Position numbers and translations under genes: made by a program
Source: Trogon surrucura
Lineage: Eukaryota > Chordata > Aves > Trogoniformes > Trogonidae
Reading direction: 5' to 3'
NCBI GenBank assembly: GCA_020746105.1
Contig: CM036618.1
Location: 620,001-684,000, forward strand
Length of the DNA stretch: 64,000 nucleotides
The notes under the pieces: generated by a model
Database searches by the model: none
What the model was told of the DNA's origin: nothing
What the model saw: only the letters and a program-made list of their open reading frames with translations
Shown here: piece after piece, positions 46,390 to 57,731 of the stretch
How the letters are laid out: every line of letters starts with the position of its first letter
How positions within the stretch are numbered: position 1 is the stretch's first letter

Positions 46390-47049
46390 TGTCCTGGGTT
46401 TACCTAAAAACCCAGTTGTTCAGTGATTTTTACTTTTCTAAAAGGTTGCCCGTTCTGAAGTCAGCAGCGTGTTTCTGCAGGCAGTGTGTGCTGCTGGCAG
46501 TGATAACACCTGATGTCACAGTCACTGCCTGGGACTGGGATGCAGAAAGGCTCTGGCTGATACTTATTCCTGCAGTGCCCAAGGCCAGTGCTGGCTCCTG
46601 TGTGCCACGCTGGGGGTGCCGGGTAGTAAGAGGGGTCACAAGGAAGTAACAGGTTGCATCTCTGGGGGGTAATAGACAGGACAGGTGACCTACGAGAGTA
46701 TTCCATCCCATATCCATCATATCTAGTAGAAACTGAGTGATCACAGGAGTTTCTGCCCTGTTCTGCTGAGCCTGGGGTTGTCCCGGTGCCTCCTGCTCTA
46801 CAGCACCAGTGGGGGCTGATACCGGGGGTGGGGCAGTCGGGTTTGATATCGAGTTTATAGTTGTATATAGTTCTTTATTTTTATCATTTCACTACTATTT
46901 CCATTATCGTTTCATTAAAGGTGTTCTAGTTTTTCTTCTCTAACCCGTAGGTCTCTCTGCCTCACACCCTTTTCCTTCCCGTTTGGGGGCAGAGGGGGTC
47001 AGAGAGCGTCTGTCCGTGTTAGTGGCCGGCCCAGCCCTAACCCGGGACA
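46390..47049 (+). mobile_element. Endogenous retrovirus solo LTR, 660 bp, inside CR1
   Basis: It begins TGTCCTGGG and ends CCCGGGACA, inverted ends with one mismatch in nine. The 6-bp target duplication ACTTCT flanks it (46384-46389 and 47050-47055). A polyadenylation signal ATTAAA lies near 46914. The stretch before the end has the GTCAGAGAGCGTCTGTCCGT style of avian LTRs. The 6-bp duplication suggests an ERVK-like group, unlike the LTR at 32126. No internal retroviral sequence is present. Confidence 0.9.
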
Positions 47050-47655
47050 ACTTCTGGGAGGCCTTTGATACGGTCCAGCACAACATTCTGGCCTCTAAAA
47101 GGGAGAGACACGAGTCTGAGGGCTGGGGACGGAATTGGCTGGACGGGTGTGTCCAAAGAGTTACAGCCCATGGCCCAGTGCCCAACGGGAAACCAGTAAC
47201 AAGCAGTGTCCCCTCAAGGGCCTGTACTGGGACCAACGTATTAAATATCTCAGTCACTGACACGGACAGCGGGATCGAGGGCTCCCTCAGCGAGTGCCCC
47301 GAGGACCTCGAGCTGTGTGGGGCGGCCGACACGCCGCAGGGAAGGGATGTCACCCCGAGGGGCCTGGCCAGGCTGGAGAGGTGGGGCCGTGCCCAGCTCA
47401 GGAGGGTCAGCAAGGCCCAGGGCAAGGTGCTGGCCCCGGCTCGGGGCAATCCCAAGCCCAGAGCCAGGCTGGGGAGGAGGGGATGGAGAGCAGCCCCCCA
47501 GAGAAGGGCTGGGGGGGCTGGGGCTGAGACCCCCCTGCAGCTCTGTGCCCAGCTCTGGGGCCCTCAGCATCAGAAGGACGCGGAGCTGTTGCAGCGGGTC
47601 CCGAGGAGGCCACGCCAGTTTTCAGAGGGCTGAAACATCTCTCTTATGGAGAAAG
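47050..47655 (+). mobile_element. CR1 LINE reverse transcriptase segment after LTR insertion
   Basis: A plus-strand frame with decay: FDTVQHNILASKRERH, then NWLDGCVQRVTAHGPV, then a degraded catalytic region. It ends at CTCTTATGGAGAAAG, where orientation switches. This copy is older than subfamily A. Confidence 0.85.
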
Positions 47656-47841
47656 TTTGGGTTTCTTGGCAACTTGTTCCGGTGTCTGACCATAAAATAA
47701 TATCTCGCTCACGTCCACTCTAAACTTACCCTCTCTCAGTTTAAAACCACTAGTCCCTGTCCTGTTGCTGCAGGTTTTTTTATAATCTCCCTTTATATAG
47801 TGAAAGGCCACAATAAAGTTTCCCCAGAGGCTTTTCTTTCA
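47656..47841 (-). mobile_element. CR1 LINE middle segment, inverted in place
   Basis: On the complement this reads AAGCCTCTGGGGAAACTTTA, TTGTGGCCTTTCACTATATA and TAGAGTGGACGTGAGCGAG, ending GGAACAAGTTGCCAAGAAAC. That is the CR1 text expected directly after the plus-strand segment that ends at 47655. The tail resumes in plus orientation at about 47842. So one block of about 186 bp is flipped within an otherwise collinear element. Confidence 0.8.
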
Positions 47842-47997
47842 CCCAGGTGATGCCCTGTCCCGGGAAGCATTCGAGCCGGGTCAGACAGGGCAGGAGCAGC
47901 CTGACCTAGCGAGAGAGGTCCCTGCTCATGGCGAGGGCCACGGACTGACTATTGTTAAGGTCCCTTCCACCCCAAGCCAGTCTGGGACTCCATGATT
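47842..47997 (+). mobile_element. CR1 LINE 3' end after the inverted block
   Basis: CCAGGTGATGCCCTGTCCCG, TGACCTAGCGAGAGAGGTCC and TGTTAAGGTCCCTTCCACCC, ending CTGGGACTCCATGATTAG. This is the plus-strand CR1 3' terminus that completes the element. Confidence 0.82.
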
Positions 47998-49031
47998 AGA
48001 CAGCAATATCCAATACACACAGTGGCAGAAGAAGCTAAAGGCAGCAGGAGAGCCTCCTGCTCCACAATAGGCTGCTCCTCCAACCCAAACACCGGGCTGG
48101 TTTAAGCAGCGAGAACGTGATGAGCTGAGAGTGATGCAGCTTCCCAGGACCTCACAAGAGGGCAGCAGGGACACGGGCTTCTTCCACCGACACAGGTAGG
48201 ATATTTCACAACCGATTAAAAAGGATTACGCAGCATTAGCACGGCTAGATCTTGTCTGTCTGGGCTTTCCTGCTAAGGCCTGAGGTGACAGGAATGCAAA
48301 CCGCAGTCTCCTCCCGCGAATGATGAATTTGCAGAGAAGGAGCCCAGCTAAAGCCCCTTCTCGTAGCTGGTCCGACATTTCCTATGGGGTTCAGGACCCA
48401 GCTGCGGAGCAACCACAAAAACATCACTCCATCACCATTTGTGACGCAACATCCATCAAATAACCTGCCGGCAGGTTCCAAACTCCACGAACATGAGCTG
48501 AAAAACAGCAAATGTGAAGGCACGACCAGTCACATGAGGAGAAGAAAAGCACTTCTGCAGAGATACTCTCTGTAATCCCTTGCTTACTCTCTATCCTGTT
48601 TCAATACCGGGTTCTATCAAATGCTGCTTGTCTGAACAGCTCTGGAAACTCAGCTCTTCCTGCAGGTGGGGGTGGTGGCAGGTTACACCAATGCTGCTAC
48701 TCTACTTCGAAGAATACCGCCGGCTTGCTTCACCAGCAATGCCAACATGCTTGTTTCAACAAGATGTTAACACAGGTACTTCCCCACAAACCACTGGTGC
48801 AAATCCACAGCCCCTGAGCCAGCACAAAGATGAGCGATTTTTAACTCCAGTTTTCAACACCAGGGAACCGACCAGAGCAATGAAACTGCTCCGTAAATGA
48901 GATGTGAGGTGGCCGCACCTCAGGTCAGGCTGTGGCACCAGCACGGAAAGATTCTGACCAAGGCAGGGAATGTCACGGTGATAGAACACGACAACTAGAT
49001 GGGCCCCAGCCAAGTGAACAGAAGTCTTAAG

Positions 49032-49147
49032 TACGACACGATACCTTCCATCCGTGGGAGCTCCCACTTGACCTATAACGGCAAACTATTACGACACGAT
49101 ACCTTCCATCCGTGGGAGCTCCCACTTGACCTATAACGGCAAACTGT
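49032..49147. repeat. 58-bp tandem duplication
   Basis: Units 49032-49089 and 49090-49147 differ by one base near the end (CAAACTAT versus CAAACTGT). Each contains the palindrome GGGAGCTCCC. No family is recognised. It looks like a recent local duplication. Confidence 0.95.
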
Positions 49148-50175
49148 TACGGGAAGCTCTTGGCACATCTGGAAGCCATCACAGAGAAAGCAGCTCTTGC
49201 CAAAAGCATCCCAGTAAACTCTTGTTTTGCGTGGGCAACATGTTGGAATTATTCCATCTGTGACCCCAGAAACGAAACAGAGCTGAGGAGCGTATAAACC
49301 ACCGACACCTTGCCTGGCCGCCCTTTCACCACCCCGACGGCAGGGAACTGGGAACCTCGGGCACCTGAAAGAAGCAGCTCCCAGCAGCAGGACCCCCGCG
49401 GGGAACCAGCAACCAGAGCTGCCCGGGAAGGATTTGCCTCTTGGTCGTTCAAGTAACCTGAGGGAACGTTCCCGGCACTAAAACCACCCCGTGCACTCTC
49501 CTGCCATTAATCTTGTGCCTGGTTTAACCACTCGCTCTCCCAAACGATTCCAGCACCCAGATCAAGTGTTAACATCAGTGAGGAATCATTTTTAATAAAC
49601 AGTTCCCATACAGACCACCCTGCTCGAGGGAATAAGAGTGCTGAGTAGGGTGGGTGTGGCGAGACCCTTGCAGTCGGCCGCAGGACCACTGACCAGCCCA
49701 GGGCGCTCGGCTCTCTCGCACAGATGTAGCTGCTGTGTTCATCGGGTAAATGCCAGAGTCTGAAACCCCCAAGGCCATCTGGAGAGAATTTCAGCAAAAC
49801 TCCAGGCTGTAAAAGGAGGATGTCACAGAAGTACCCCAGGGAAGCTTATTTTCACATCTGGGAGGCGTAAGAAAATGGAATTAAATCTAAACCAGATTTA
49901 TCCATCCACTTCCCACAACCTGCTTGTTTTGATGTTTCCACGTAAATCAAAGAATGGTCTTGGGGTAGAGTCTATATCTGGATTAATTAAAAAAAAAAAC
50001 AATGACCACTCTCTACAAACCTGGCCTTACACTAGGGATTTTGTTTTGCTGAATAAAGTTAGAGCAAAGGACTTTCCAAAAGCGAATCGCTATGAAGAAT
50101 CAGTATTATCGTTCACGGGAGCCAAAGCCAACGGGCGCCAAGACACACCGCAGGCAAGCCACGTCCAAATCACGC

Positions 50176-50255
50176 AGCTGTAGAATCGCTTGGGCTGGTA
50201 AATTCCTTGAAGACCATCGAGTCCAACCGATAGCCCAGCACCGGCCTCAGCCCGT
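50176..50255 (-). mobile_element. CR1 LINE 3' end fragment
   Basis: GTAGAATCGCTTGGGCTGG, then GACCATCGAGTCCAACCGAT, marks a minus-strand CR1 terminus. Short. Confidence 0.7.
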
Positions 50256-51148
50256 ACACAAACAGAAAAATGTATTTATTACTTATGCCATTAATCAAAC
50301 AAAACTCCGTGCTCAGTAACTCACAGACGAGCCCTCATCAGCTCCTAAATCAAAGGCTGTTTCCTACTGCGCTGTATTTCAACTACACTAATTGCTAATT
50401 AACACTTAGAAAAGCGGTTATAAATTCTAAATTTCAATACTTGAAAAATATATGTTCCCGAATGTAATCGTGACCAGAGTCTAAACATTAATTTTAGGCC
50501 CAAGATTATCTAGGTTCATGTTTACAGCCGATTTAAGGATTATTTATGCTACTGACACCATCTCAAATTGGAGACAAATCCTCAGAACAACTGAACTACA
50601 ACTAGGATGCGTAAAGAAATTAAAAGCTCTTTTAAGATCCTGACTACACCAGACATGACATGTAATGGAATCTTTTGGCAAAACCAGCTACACCGAAAAG
50701 GACAACAGTGACAGGGATTTAAAAATGAGCCACGTCTGCACAGGGTATTTCTTTTGTACAGAGTCAACCGAGTAGGAAGTGATTTGTCGAAACTACAACT
50801 CTTACTAAACTGAGAAAAAGCTTTAAAAAAATAAAGAAAAATCACGGGAAAATAATAGAAGTGCTGTTTTTATAAAACAAATAGGTCATCCCTGCTGTTC
50901 TTCTGACGGGGAGCACAAATGTCCCTTCAAGGGGGGGGGAACAAACTAAAATTGTGCAAAATGCTTTCATTACCTAAAGCCCAGGCATGCTATTTTAATT
51001 ATTTTGGACTGGCTTGACACTGCCTGGGGTACACCGTGCGTATCAGCAGCCCCCTCCCGCCAAAGCCCAGACAAACTCGCCCCAACGCAGCCCGTGGACT
51101 CGAGGGAAAAGCACAAGCCAAAGCACCCCCTGGTTTGTCAGCTCTTAC

Positions 51149-51303
51149 TTGCTGCGGGAAACAGGTCCGCACAGAATGCTCCGTGTATCCAAAAGAAGGC
51201 CCCTCGAACACAGCGGTGGGAAGCTTTAGAACTTCTTTCAAAAACTGATCGAACTTGGTAAATATCATTAGTCCGTTTGAATCTGATATTTGAGAGAAAA
51301 CAT
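51149..51303 (-). CDS. DTNB: DTNB exon, second part of EF-hand-like region
   Basis: The exon is 155 bp: two bases that finish the Tyr codon, then 51 codons. It reads [20 protein letters not shown], then [20 protein letters not shown], then [11 protein letters not shown]. The segment [12 protein letters not shown] looks like a degenerate EF-hand loop, and the family is not expected to bind calcium strongly there. The acceptor is TTGTATTTTCTTACAG, and the donor after the last Gln codon is GTAAGAGC. The exon ends on a codon boundary, matching the next exon at 44720. The string [11 protein letters not shown] is the best single discriminator for DTNB over DTNA. Confidence 0.96.
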
Positions 51304-51829
51304 CTGTAAGAAAATACAACAAAACCCGAGGGTGAATACACGCTCGCTGCAGGAAAGCAAATAATTATTTCAATCCATTTAAAGGGCAAGACATTGCTTT
51401 GGGTTTATTCCAAACATAATTTCTCATCGCAAGGTAAAGTTTGTAAATGAATGTATACAAACATGCCGTGACGGGAATCCTCCCATTTCCTCCATCCCAT
51501 CTCCCCCCATTGTGAGAAAATAAAATCTGCCAGTGCCACAACTGAAAGGGCAGGAAAGCAGCAGCTGGGAGGCGTTAGAGAAGGCACAGAACGTGGCATC
51601 TTCCAGTGCACGGCTTCAAACCCAAACCCCACAAAACCACCCGAGAGGTCGCCTAGAATTAACCAGAACGGTAAGGATCGCGAGGCAGAACTCCTGGGAA
51701 ACCTGGTGCTGAACAGGAGAAGAGAGTATCGGGGCGAAGGGATCAGAACCTGGGGGGCAGCGACACCCCGCGCTGAGGCTCAAACACACGAGTTGTGTGG
51801 CTGAGCGGGTGGGGAAAAGGAGTATGCAG

Positions 51830-52145
51830 AATACCTACAATACAATGCATAATAATGTATTATAGACTACATATTGCATATATTATTATTCCATTATGTT
51901 ATCTTACTATCTTATTTATCTTATCACATTGTTATTAAGTCACTTTATTTATTAATTTATTATACTATAAAACTTTAAATATTATTTTTACTTTTCCTTA
52001 TTTTATATATATTATATGCTATATATTATAGGTAATATATCATACATTATCATATATTACATACTATGCATTATGTATTATGCATTATGTATTATGCACT
52101 GCATATTATGCATTAACAAGCAATATATACATTACACATGATATA
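51830..52145. repeat. AT-rich low-complexity block with TATGCATTATGTAT motifs
   Basis: About 315 bp of almost pure A/T. The motif TATGCATTATGTAT repeats around 52060-52115. It lies 0.5 kb upstream of the exon at 51303 in transcript sense. Confidence 0.85.
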
Positions 52146-52744
52146 GGTACGTGCGTCAGAGACGCTGTGCACGCCACAGAGTTAGAACAGGACCTTTGGT
52201 CCTTAGGCAAGAGAACTGCTCGTGCTGGGAAGAGGCCACGCTCCTTCATCGGCCTCGTGGGCCTCGAAACGCTTCTGAAAGAGAGGAGAGGATGGAGCAA
52301 GGGGTTCAGCAGCCCCGTGTATCCACAGCAAAAATAAAGGCAGGAGGGTGGTCCAGGAGGTGGCGGGTTTTTGGAGGCGCTCTCCCCGGCACGTGGCTGG
52401 AGGGACGCGTCCTCAGCCCCTGCCCCAGCCGTGCCACGCCAGCAACCCCGAGCTGCCAGCTCTCGCCTCCCGGGAAAGGGAAAAACGTCGGAGAAAAGGG
52501 GGAGGCAGCATCCTCAGGAAGCAACGTCAGAGAGTGTCAGCGGGGCTGCACGCGGAGAGAGAACTGAGCCGGGATCCAGACATCTCCTTGGGAAAGGCAA
52601 AGCTCTCCGACTGGGACTCCGGAATACCTGCAGAAACCTATCGCTCTGCAAAGGAAGATTTCCCTAATATTAGTACAACCTGGAATTTTCCAAGACACGG
52701 CAGGTACCAGAAGTCTTCACTCAACAGCCGCTGAACCATCTTCT

Positions 52745-53012
52745 CCCCAGTGAACAGCGACAAGAGGGAACGGGTTCAAGCTGCGCCAGGGGAAGTTCAG
52801 ATTGGATATTAGGAAAAACTTCTTCACGGAAAGGGTGGTGAAGGGTTGGAAAGGGCTGCCGAGGGAGGGGGTGGAGTCACCATCCCTGGACATGGTTAAA
52901 ACCAGCTGGATGTGGCACTTGAGGAGATGGTTTGGTGTGAGGATAGTGTAGGGCTGTAGGTTGGACCTGATGGCCTTCAGGTCCTTTCCAACCTTGATCA
53001 TTCTATAATCTA
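52745..53012 (+). mobile_element. CR1 LINE 3' fragment
   Basis: GACAAGAGGGAACGGGTTCA, GATTGGATATTAGGAAAAAC and GACCTGATGGCCTTCAGGTC, ending TTGATCATTCTATAATC. A plus-strand 5'-truncated copy. Confidence 0.88.
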
Positions 53013-53104
53013 AGTGGTTATTTAAGATGCCATCAGTAATCAAACATCAAAAAGGACATGTGGGCAGAAAATAAGCTTAATTTAAGGGAACAAACCCAGG
53101 TCTC

Positions 53105-53146
53105 CAAAAAAGAAAAAAAAAAAAAAAGAAAAAATAATAATAAAAA
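53105..53146. repeat. A-rich low-complexity run
   Basis: A homopurine run of A with a few G and T, about 40 bp, not preceded by a recognisable LINE or SINE body. Confidence 0.85.
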
Positions 53147-54904
53147 AGGCAATTTCAGCTATTTCAGAAAGGCACAAGTCTAGTAAACTGGAGACATGAT
53201 TCCAATCTCCTGAAGGAACCAGCTCAGGAAGCAGCCAACAACAAGTCACGAGTGATAAACCTGGCCAGGAATTTTATCCTGGCTAAACAGAGAAGCTTGA
53301 AGGTCTTAAGTCCTTGTTGAATAATTTTTAAGCCATATCAAGAATAAAGCGGGGCAGGGGGGAAAGAGAAAATAAAAAAAGGACAAAAAAAAACAGAGAA
53401 AAGGAGGTCAGGAAAGGGGGGGTGCTGTATTTAAGAGAATTGGGCCAAGCGGAAAAATTAAACTTAACCTGAAAATTGAATGTGGAAGAGAAGTCAGGAT
53501 CAAATGCGCACAAATGAAAACTCTGGAAATAACTAAAACCAATCAGAGAGCCAAGTTTCCACAATCCTAATCCTCTCTGGATGGGAATCGCTCCAGAACT
53601 GGCACCTGAAGGTCTCGGAATAAATCTGTCAAGGCGGGACTGGGAGAACATGACAGGAACACGACAGCACTGGTATTTAAAAGAGGACAGAAATCTTCTG
53701 GGTACGCACACTCTATTAATCTGAACTGAACCGTATGCGAGAGTTAAGTGATTTTACAGAGAAAGTAATTAAAGCTATGGAAATAAATTGAAAATGAGAT
53801 AGAACAGGCTATGTCAAGGGTAAATGAAAAAAAAAAAAATATACCACAAACCCCACTAACCTATATCTGGCAGTCATAAAAAAGTGATTTTATAGTCAAA
53901 GTAAAGTCAAACTCATTTACACGAGGAACTTCCACATGGGAAATTACCAGCGAAATTGGAAAAGATCAAGATTAGCAGGATATCGTTACACAGTCGCCTG
54001 CCCTTGCAGATTACCCTCAAAAACTCCAGCGAAGCGGAGTCGAGCAGAGTGATTTCTCCAGAGCTCACCTCAGGGTCACAACAGGTGGGTGTTAACAGTT
54101 TCCTGATGACAAGGCATTACACTTTCATTCTTTATTTCACTATAAACTTTTTTTTTTTAAACCAGAGTGAATAAAAAAAAAAAATAGAAGTACAAACCCC
54201 ACTGCTCAGTCCCCAGAACACCAACATAAAGCGGTGCTTGTGCAACTCACCGTTTCCCTTTTCCACGTTTGCAGCAAGAGTTTTACATTAAGAACAGAGC
54301 TTGGAATATCCTGTTAAACTCACCCGACAGGTCCCTCGAGAGCCTCTTTTCGGTTGCTTACAGCTTCCAAAATTCACTGCTCTGTGCTTTCCAGTCAAGA
54401 CATCTGGACAGTTCCAGCTGGAGGCTCCCCCATTTCTTTGATTCAGTTAAAAAAAAAACCAAACAACCGAATTCTGGCACGGTAATTTTCTGTGTTCTTG
54501 ACTACGAGTGCATCCTGTGCATTCCTATGAGGTTGGTCAGCTTTTACATTACAAATTAATAAAATATTTACTAAATACTAGGTTTAATATCAGTAAAAGC
54601 CAAGAAAATATATTTAACAGATGAATTGCTCTGACTGCACTTTTTGGGGGGGACACGTGTGCAGTTTCTTTCGTATTAATCTGAAGTGTGGGTTAGAGTC
54701 CAAGGGACAAGCCAAGGAACCTCGGGCTGGCCAGCCCCACTTCAGTCCCCAGGAAAATCACGGAGCAAATCCTCCTGGGGCACTTTTCTGCGCACAGCAG
54801 AGCAGCAGAGACGGGATCCGTCAGCACAGCCCCACCGAGGAAAAACCCAGCTCAGTGGAGCTCTGCCACACCAGGACCGAAACCGGAGGTGTGAGCTGCA
54901 CACA

Positions 54905-55412
54905 AGACTCACGGTGTCCAGTTGGGCACCTCGACACGAGAGAGACCTCGAGGGGCTGGAGCGATTGCAGAGGAGGGTGATGGAGCTGGGGAAGGGCCTG
55001 GGGAATAAATCTTATGAAGAGTGATTGCAGGAGCTGGGGCTGTGGAGTTTGAGGAAGAGGAGGCTGAGGGGAGACCTCCTCACCCTGCACCTGCCTGACA
55101 GGACGGTGTGGAGAGGTTGGGGCTGGTCTCTGCTCCCGGGGAATTGGTGACAGAACCCGAGGGAACGGCTGCAAACTGCACCAGGGCAGGGTTCCCCTGG
55201 GCAGGAGGAGAAATCTCTCCCAGCAAGAGCAGCCAGAGCTTGGCACAGGCTGCCCAGGGAGGGGCTGAGTCCCCGTCCCTGGAGGTGTTGAAAGGCCGTT
55301 GAGATGTGGGCTTGGGGAGATGGTTTAGGGGTGAGCTTTGCAGAGCAGGGTCAGGGGTTGGACTCGGTGATCCCAGGGGGCTTTCCCAACCTGAAGGATT
55401 CTATGATTCACC
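54905..55412 (+). mobile_element. CR1 LINE fragment, near-identical to part of 37345-37866
   Basis: The 5' part contains TTGGGCACCTCGACACGAGA and GAGGAGGCTGAGGGGAGACC. 55115-55398 matches 37569-37852 with two mismatches. It ends CCTGAAGGATTCTATGATTC. Reading frames are broken in the shared part as well. Confidence 0.9.
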
Positions 55413-55469
55413 TCAACTTGAATAAGTTTTTTTTTTACTTTTTATTTCCCAATGACATTCCAGCATCCA

Positions 55470-56140
55470 GCCTGAGATGTCACAGCCTGCATGGGCGTAC
55501 GCCCCACCAGGTGGGCAGGCAGCTGGTGGGATGATCAGGTGCAGAGGGCATCAGGTAATGCGTCAAACTCTGCGTGGAGGCCAGTAAGAACTGGACTATG
55601 TTGGAACCTGTCCTGGGTCATGTCCTGCTCAACACGTCTATCAGGGACCTGGCAGAGGTGCCAGAGTGCACCCTTGTTGAGTTTGCACATGATACCAAAC
55701 TGGGAGGAGCCCCAAGGGCAAGGTCTGCCATCCAGTAGGACCTAGACCAGCTGGAGAAATAGGCCAGCAGGAACGGTGTGGAATTCAAAATGGACAAACG
55801 CAAAGTCCTGCTCGTGGCAAGGAAGAGACTCTGGCAGAGATTCAGGCTGGGGACCGCCTGGCAGGGGAGCAGGTCCTTGTGGGTTTTGAGGTGGCCACCA
55901 ACATCCTGGGCTGGATGAACAGGAGCTCAGCCAGTAGATGGAAGTGATCATCCCTCCTCCACTCAGCACTTGTTAGAGCTCTTCTAGGTGCTGCATCTAG
56001 TTTTGGGACCCGTCAGAATCAGAGAATTCTTGAGAATCACAGAATGTCAAAGATGCAGAGTGTGAAAGACAAACCAAAGTGAGCTCTGTGGAGGGCTCTG
56101 AGGACAGTCAACAGGCTGGAGCACTTATCCCATGAGAACA
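55470..56140 (+). mobile_element. Old CR1 LINE fragment
   Basis: A diverged copy with GCACATGATACCAAACTGGG, derived from the FADDTKLGG coding region with the first Asp codon changed. It continues GACCTAGACCAGCTGGAGAA, then AGGCTGGAGCACTTATCCCA. Multiple stops and a small interruption around 56020-56100. Confidence 0.7.
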
Positions 56141-57731
56141 CTCCTCCAAAAACCAAAATATCCTCTCCCCAAAATCAAAACCACCCACCATCAGGCTAAA
56201 TCATCCACCGCAGATGAAGTTTTGGAACCTGTATTATGTAAAAGTCAGTATCTAGCATAGACTGAGTGAATTTTTAGGGTGACTCCGGTACGCTCTAAAG
56301 GCTTGTTAGAGTCACATGGTGGGAGGAGAAAAGGAGCTTGTGAGGCGAGGGAGGCAAGGGGCACCACGCAGGCACAGCCAGTCCGTAGAGAAGTCAGCTC
56401 TCAAACAGAGCAGGATGGAGTCTTGATTCACGTGAAGCTCTGTTTGCAATTGGCTGGCAGAAGTGACATGGATGGAAACACTAATTCCTTCACAATGTAC
56501 CTCCTTGAATGCCAGAACGAAGCCATCCAGATCCACAAGACGTGTCGTTCTTAGATGGCATTTCTCGGGGTTAAAAAGCAACGACAAAACTCACAAGGCC
56601 AGCAGCAGCAGGCTGGGTTGACAACACCTCCCTTGCACACCACATAAAGGAATTGCTTTGTGGGGACCCTCACGTCACAGAAAATCATCTTTTCCAGAGA
56701 CAGCAGAGTGGTATCACTGAACAAATCCCGTTCGGAACGTGCTGCCAGACACAAACACTAAGTTTGTTCACACTGTCAGAATTTTTTTAGAAATCTGCCT
56801 TTACATATGCAACTACAGAGACCATGTTACTATCATTCACATAACTTGTGAGATGAGGGGGGAAGAAGTACTATTTACAACTTGCAGGGTTTCCTCGTGT
56901 TCCAGCTGAGCCAGAGCTGGCGGTTGGCTTAGGAATGGGAGCGGAGCTGTGCAGGAGCGGGGCTGGAATCAGGGGAAAAGAAAACTGGAAACAGAAGTTC
57001 AGTGCTGAGATGGGTCAGAGACAGGTGGGAAAGACAGGAAAGGGGGGAAAAAAACCCCCAAGACCGAATATCCCCAACAACCAAAAGATGACGTGAAGGA
57101 GATAAAGAACAGCAGAGGCAGATCAGACGAGAAGTCTGTCCATCCCACGAGCAGACGGCTCGGCCAAGCACGCTCCCCGGAACATTCCTCCACTCCCGGA
57201 GAACATCGTTGTCTTCAGCAGCCTCTGATGAACTTGCCCTCAGTGCAATCGGCTCAAGAAGTAACCAACCGAGTGGTGTAAACGCTTGATACCAGCACAG
57301 TTTGAAGTGGTTTTTGTGGTTTCAGTCTGTCACTGCTAGTGTCAGTCACTGCCCTTCAGCTGTGGTGCTGGAAGGGGAAGGGGACAGATGCTTTCCGTTC
57401 ACCACTAACGCACCGCTCAGGATTTTAGAGAGCACTCTCCCCTCACCACCATTCCTGTTTCAGGTTGAAGCAGCCTGCTCTGTTTAATTGATCTTTGCAG
57501 AGAAAGCCACCTCTACCTTGGATGATCTTTGCTGTGCTTCTCAGAAAAGACCCACCAGAGCTGCAAAGGGCAGAGGGCCAGAGCGGGTGCCACAGCAGCA
57601 CTCACCCCAAGCACAGACATGGGGGACTTCCACAGACCCTGCACCTCTCCACCTTGTTCTCCCCCTCTGTGACATTTCACAGGATTTCAGCCATTGCTAA
57701 ACGGAGGGTCAGCCTCTCCAGAGAATCTTTG

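Larger units (their letters stand above)
44721..51148 (-). other. DTNB intron between second EF-hand exon and linker exon
   Basis: This intron is about 6.4 kb. It contains a CR1 3' end (46098-46349), a rearranged CR1 with an inserted solo LTR (46351-47997), a 58-bp tandem duplication (49032-49147) and a CR1 end (50176-50255). I see nothing recognisable in 44721-46097, 47998-49031, 49148-50175 or 50256-51148. Confidence 0.85.
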
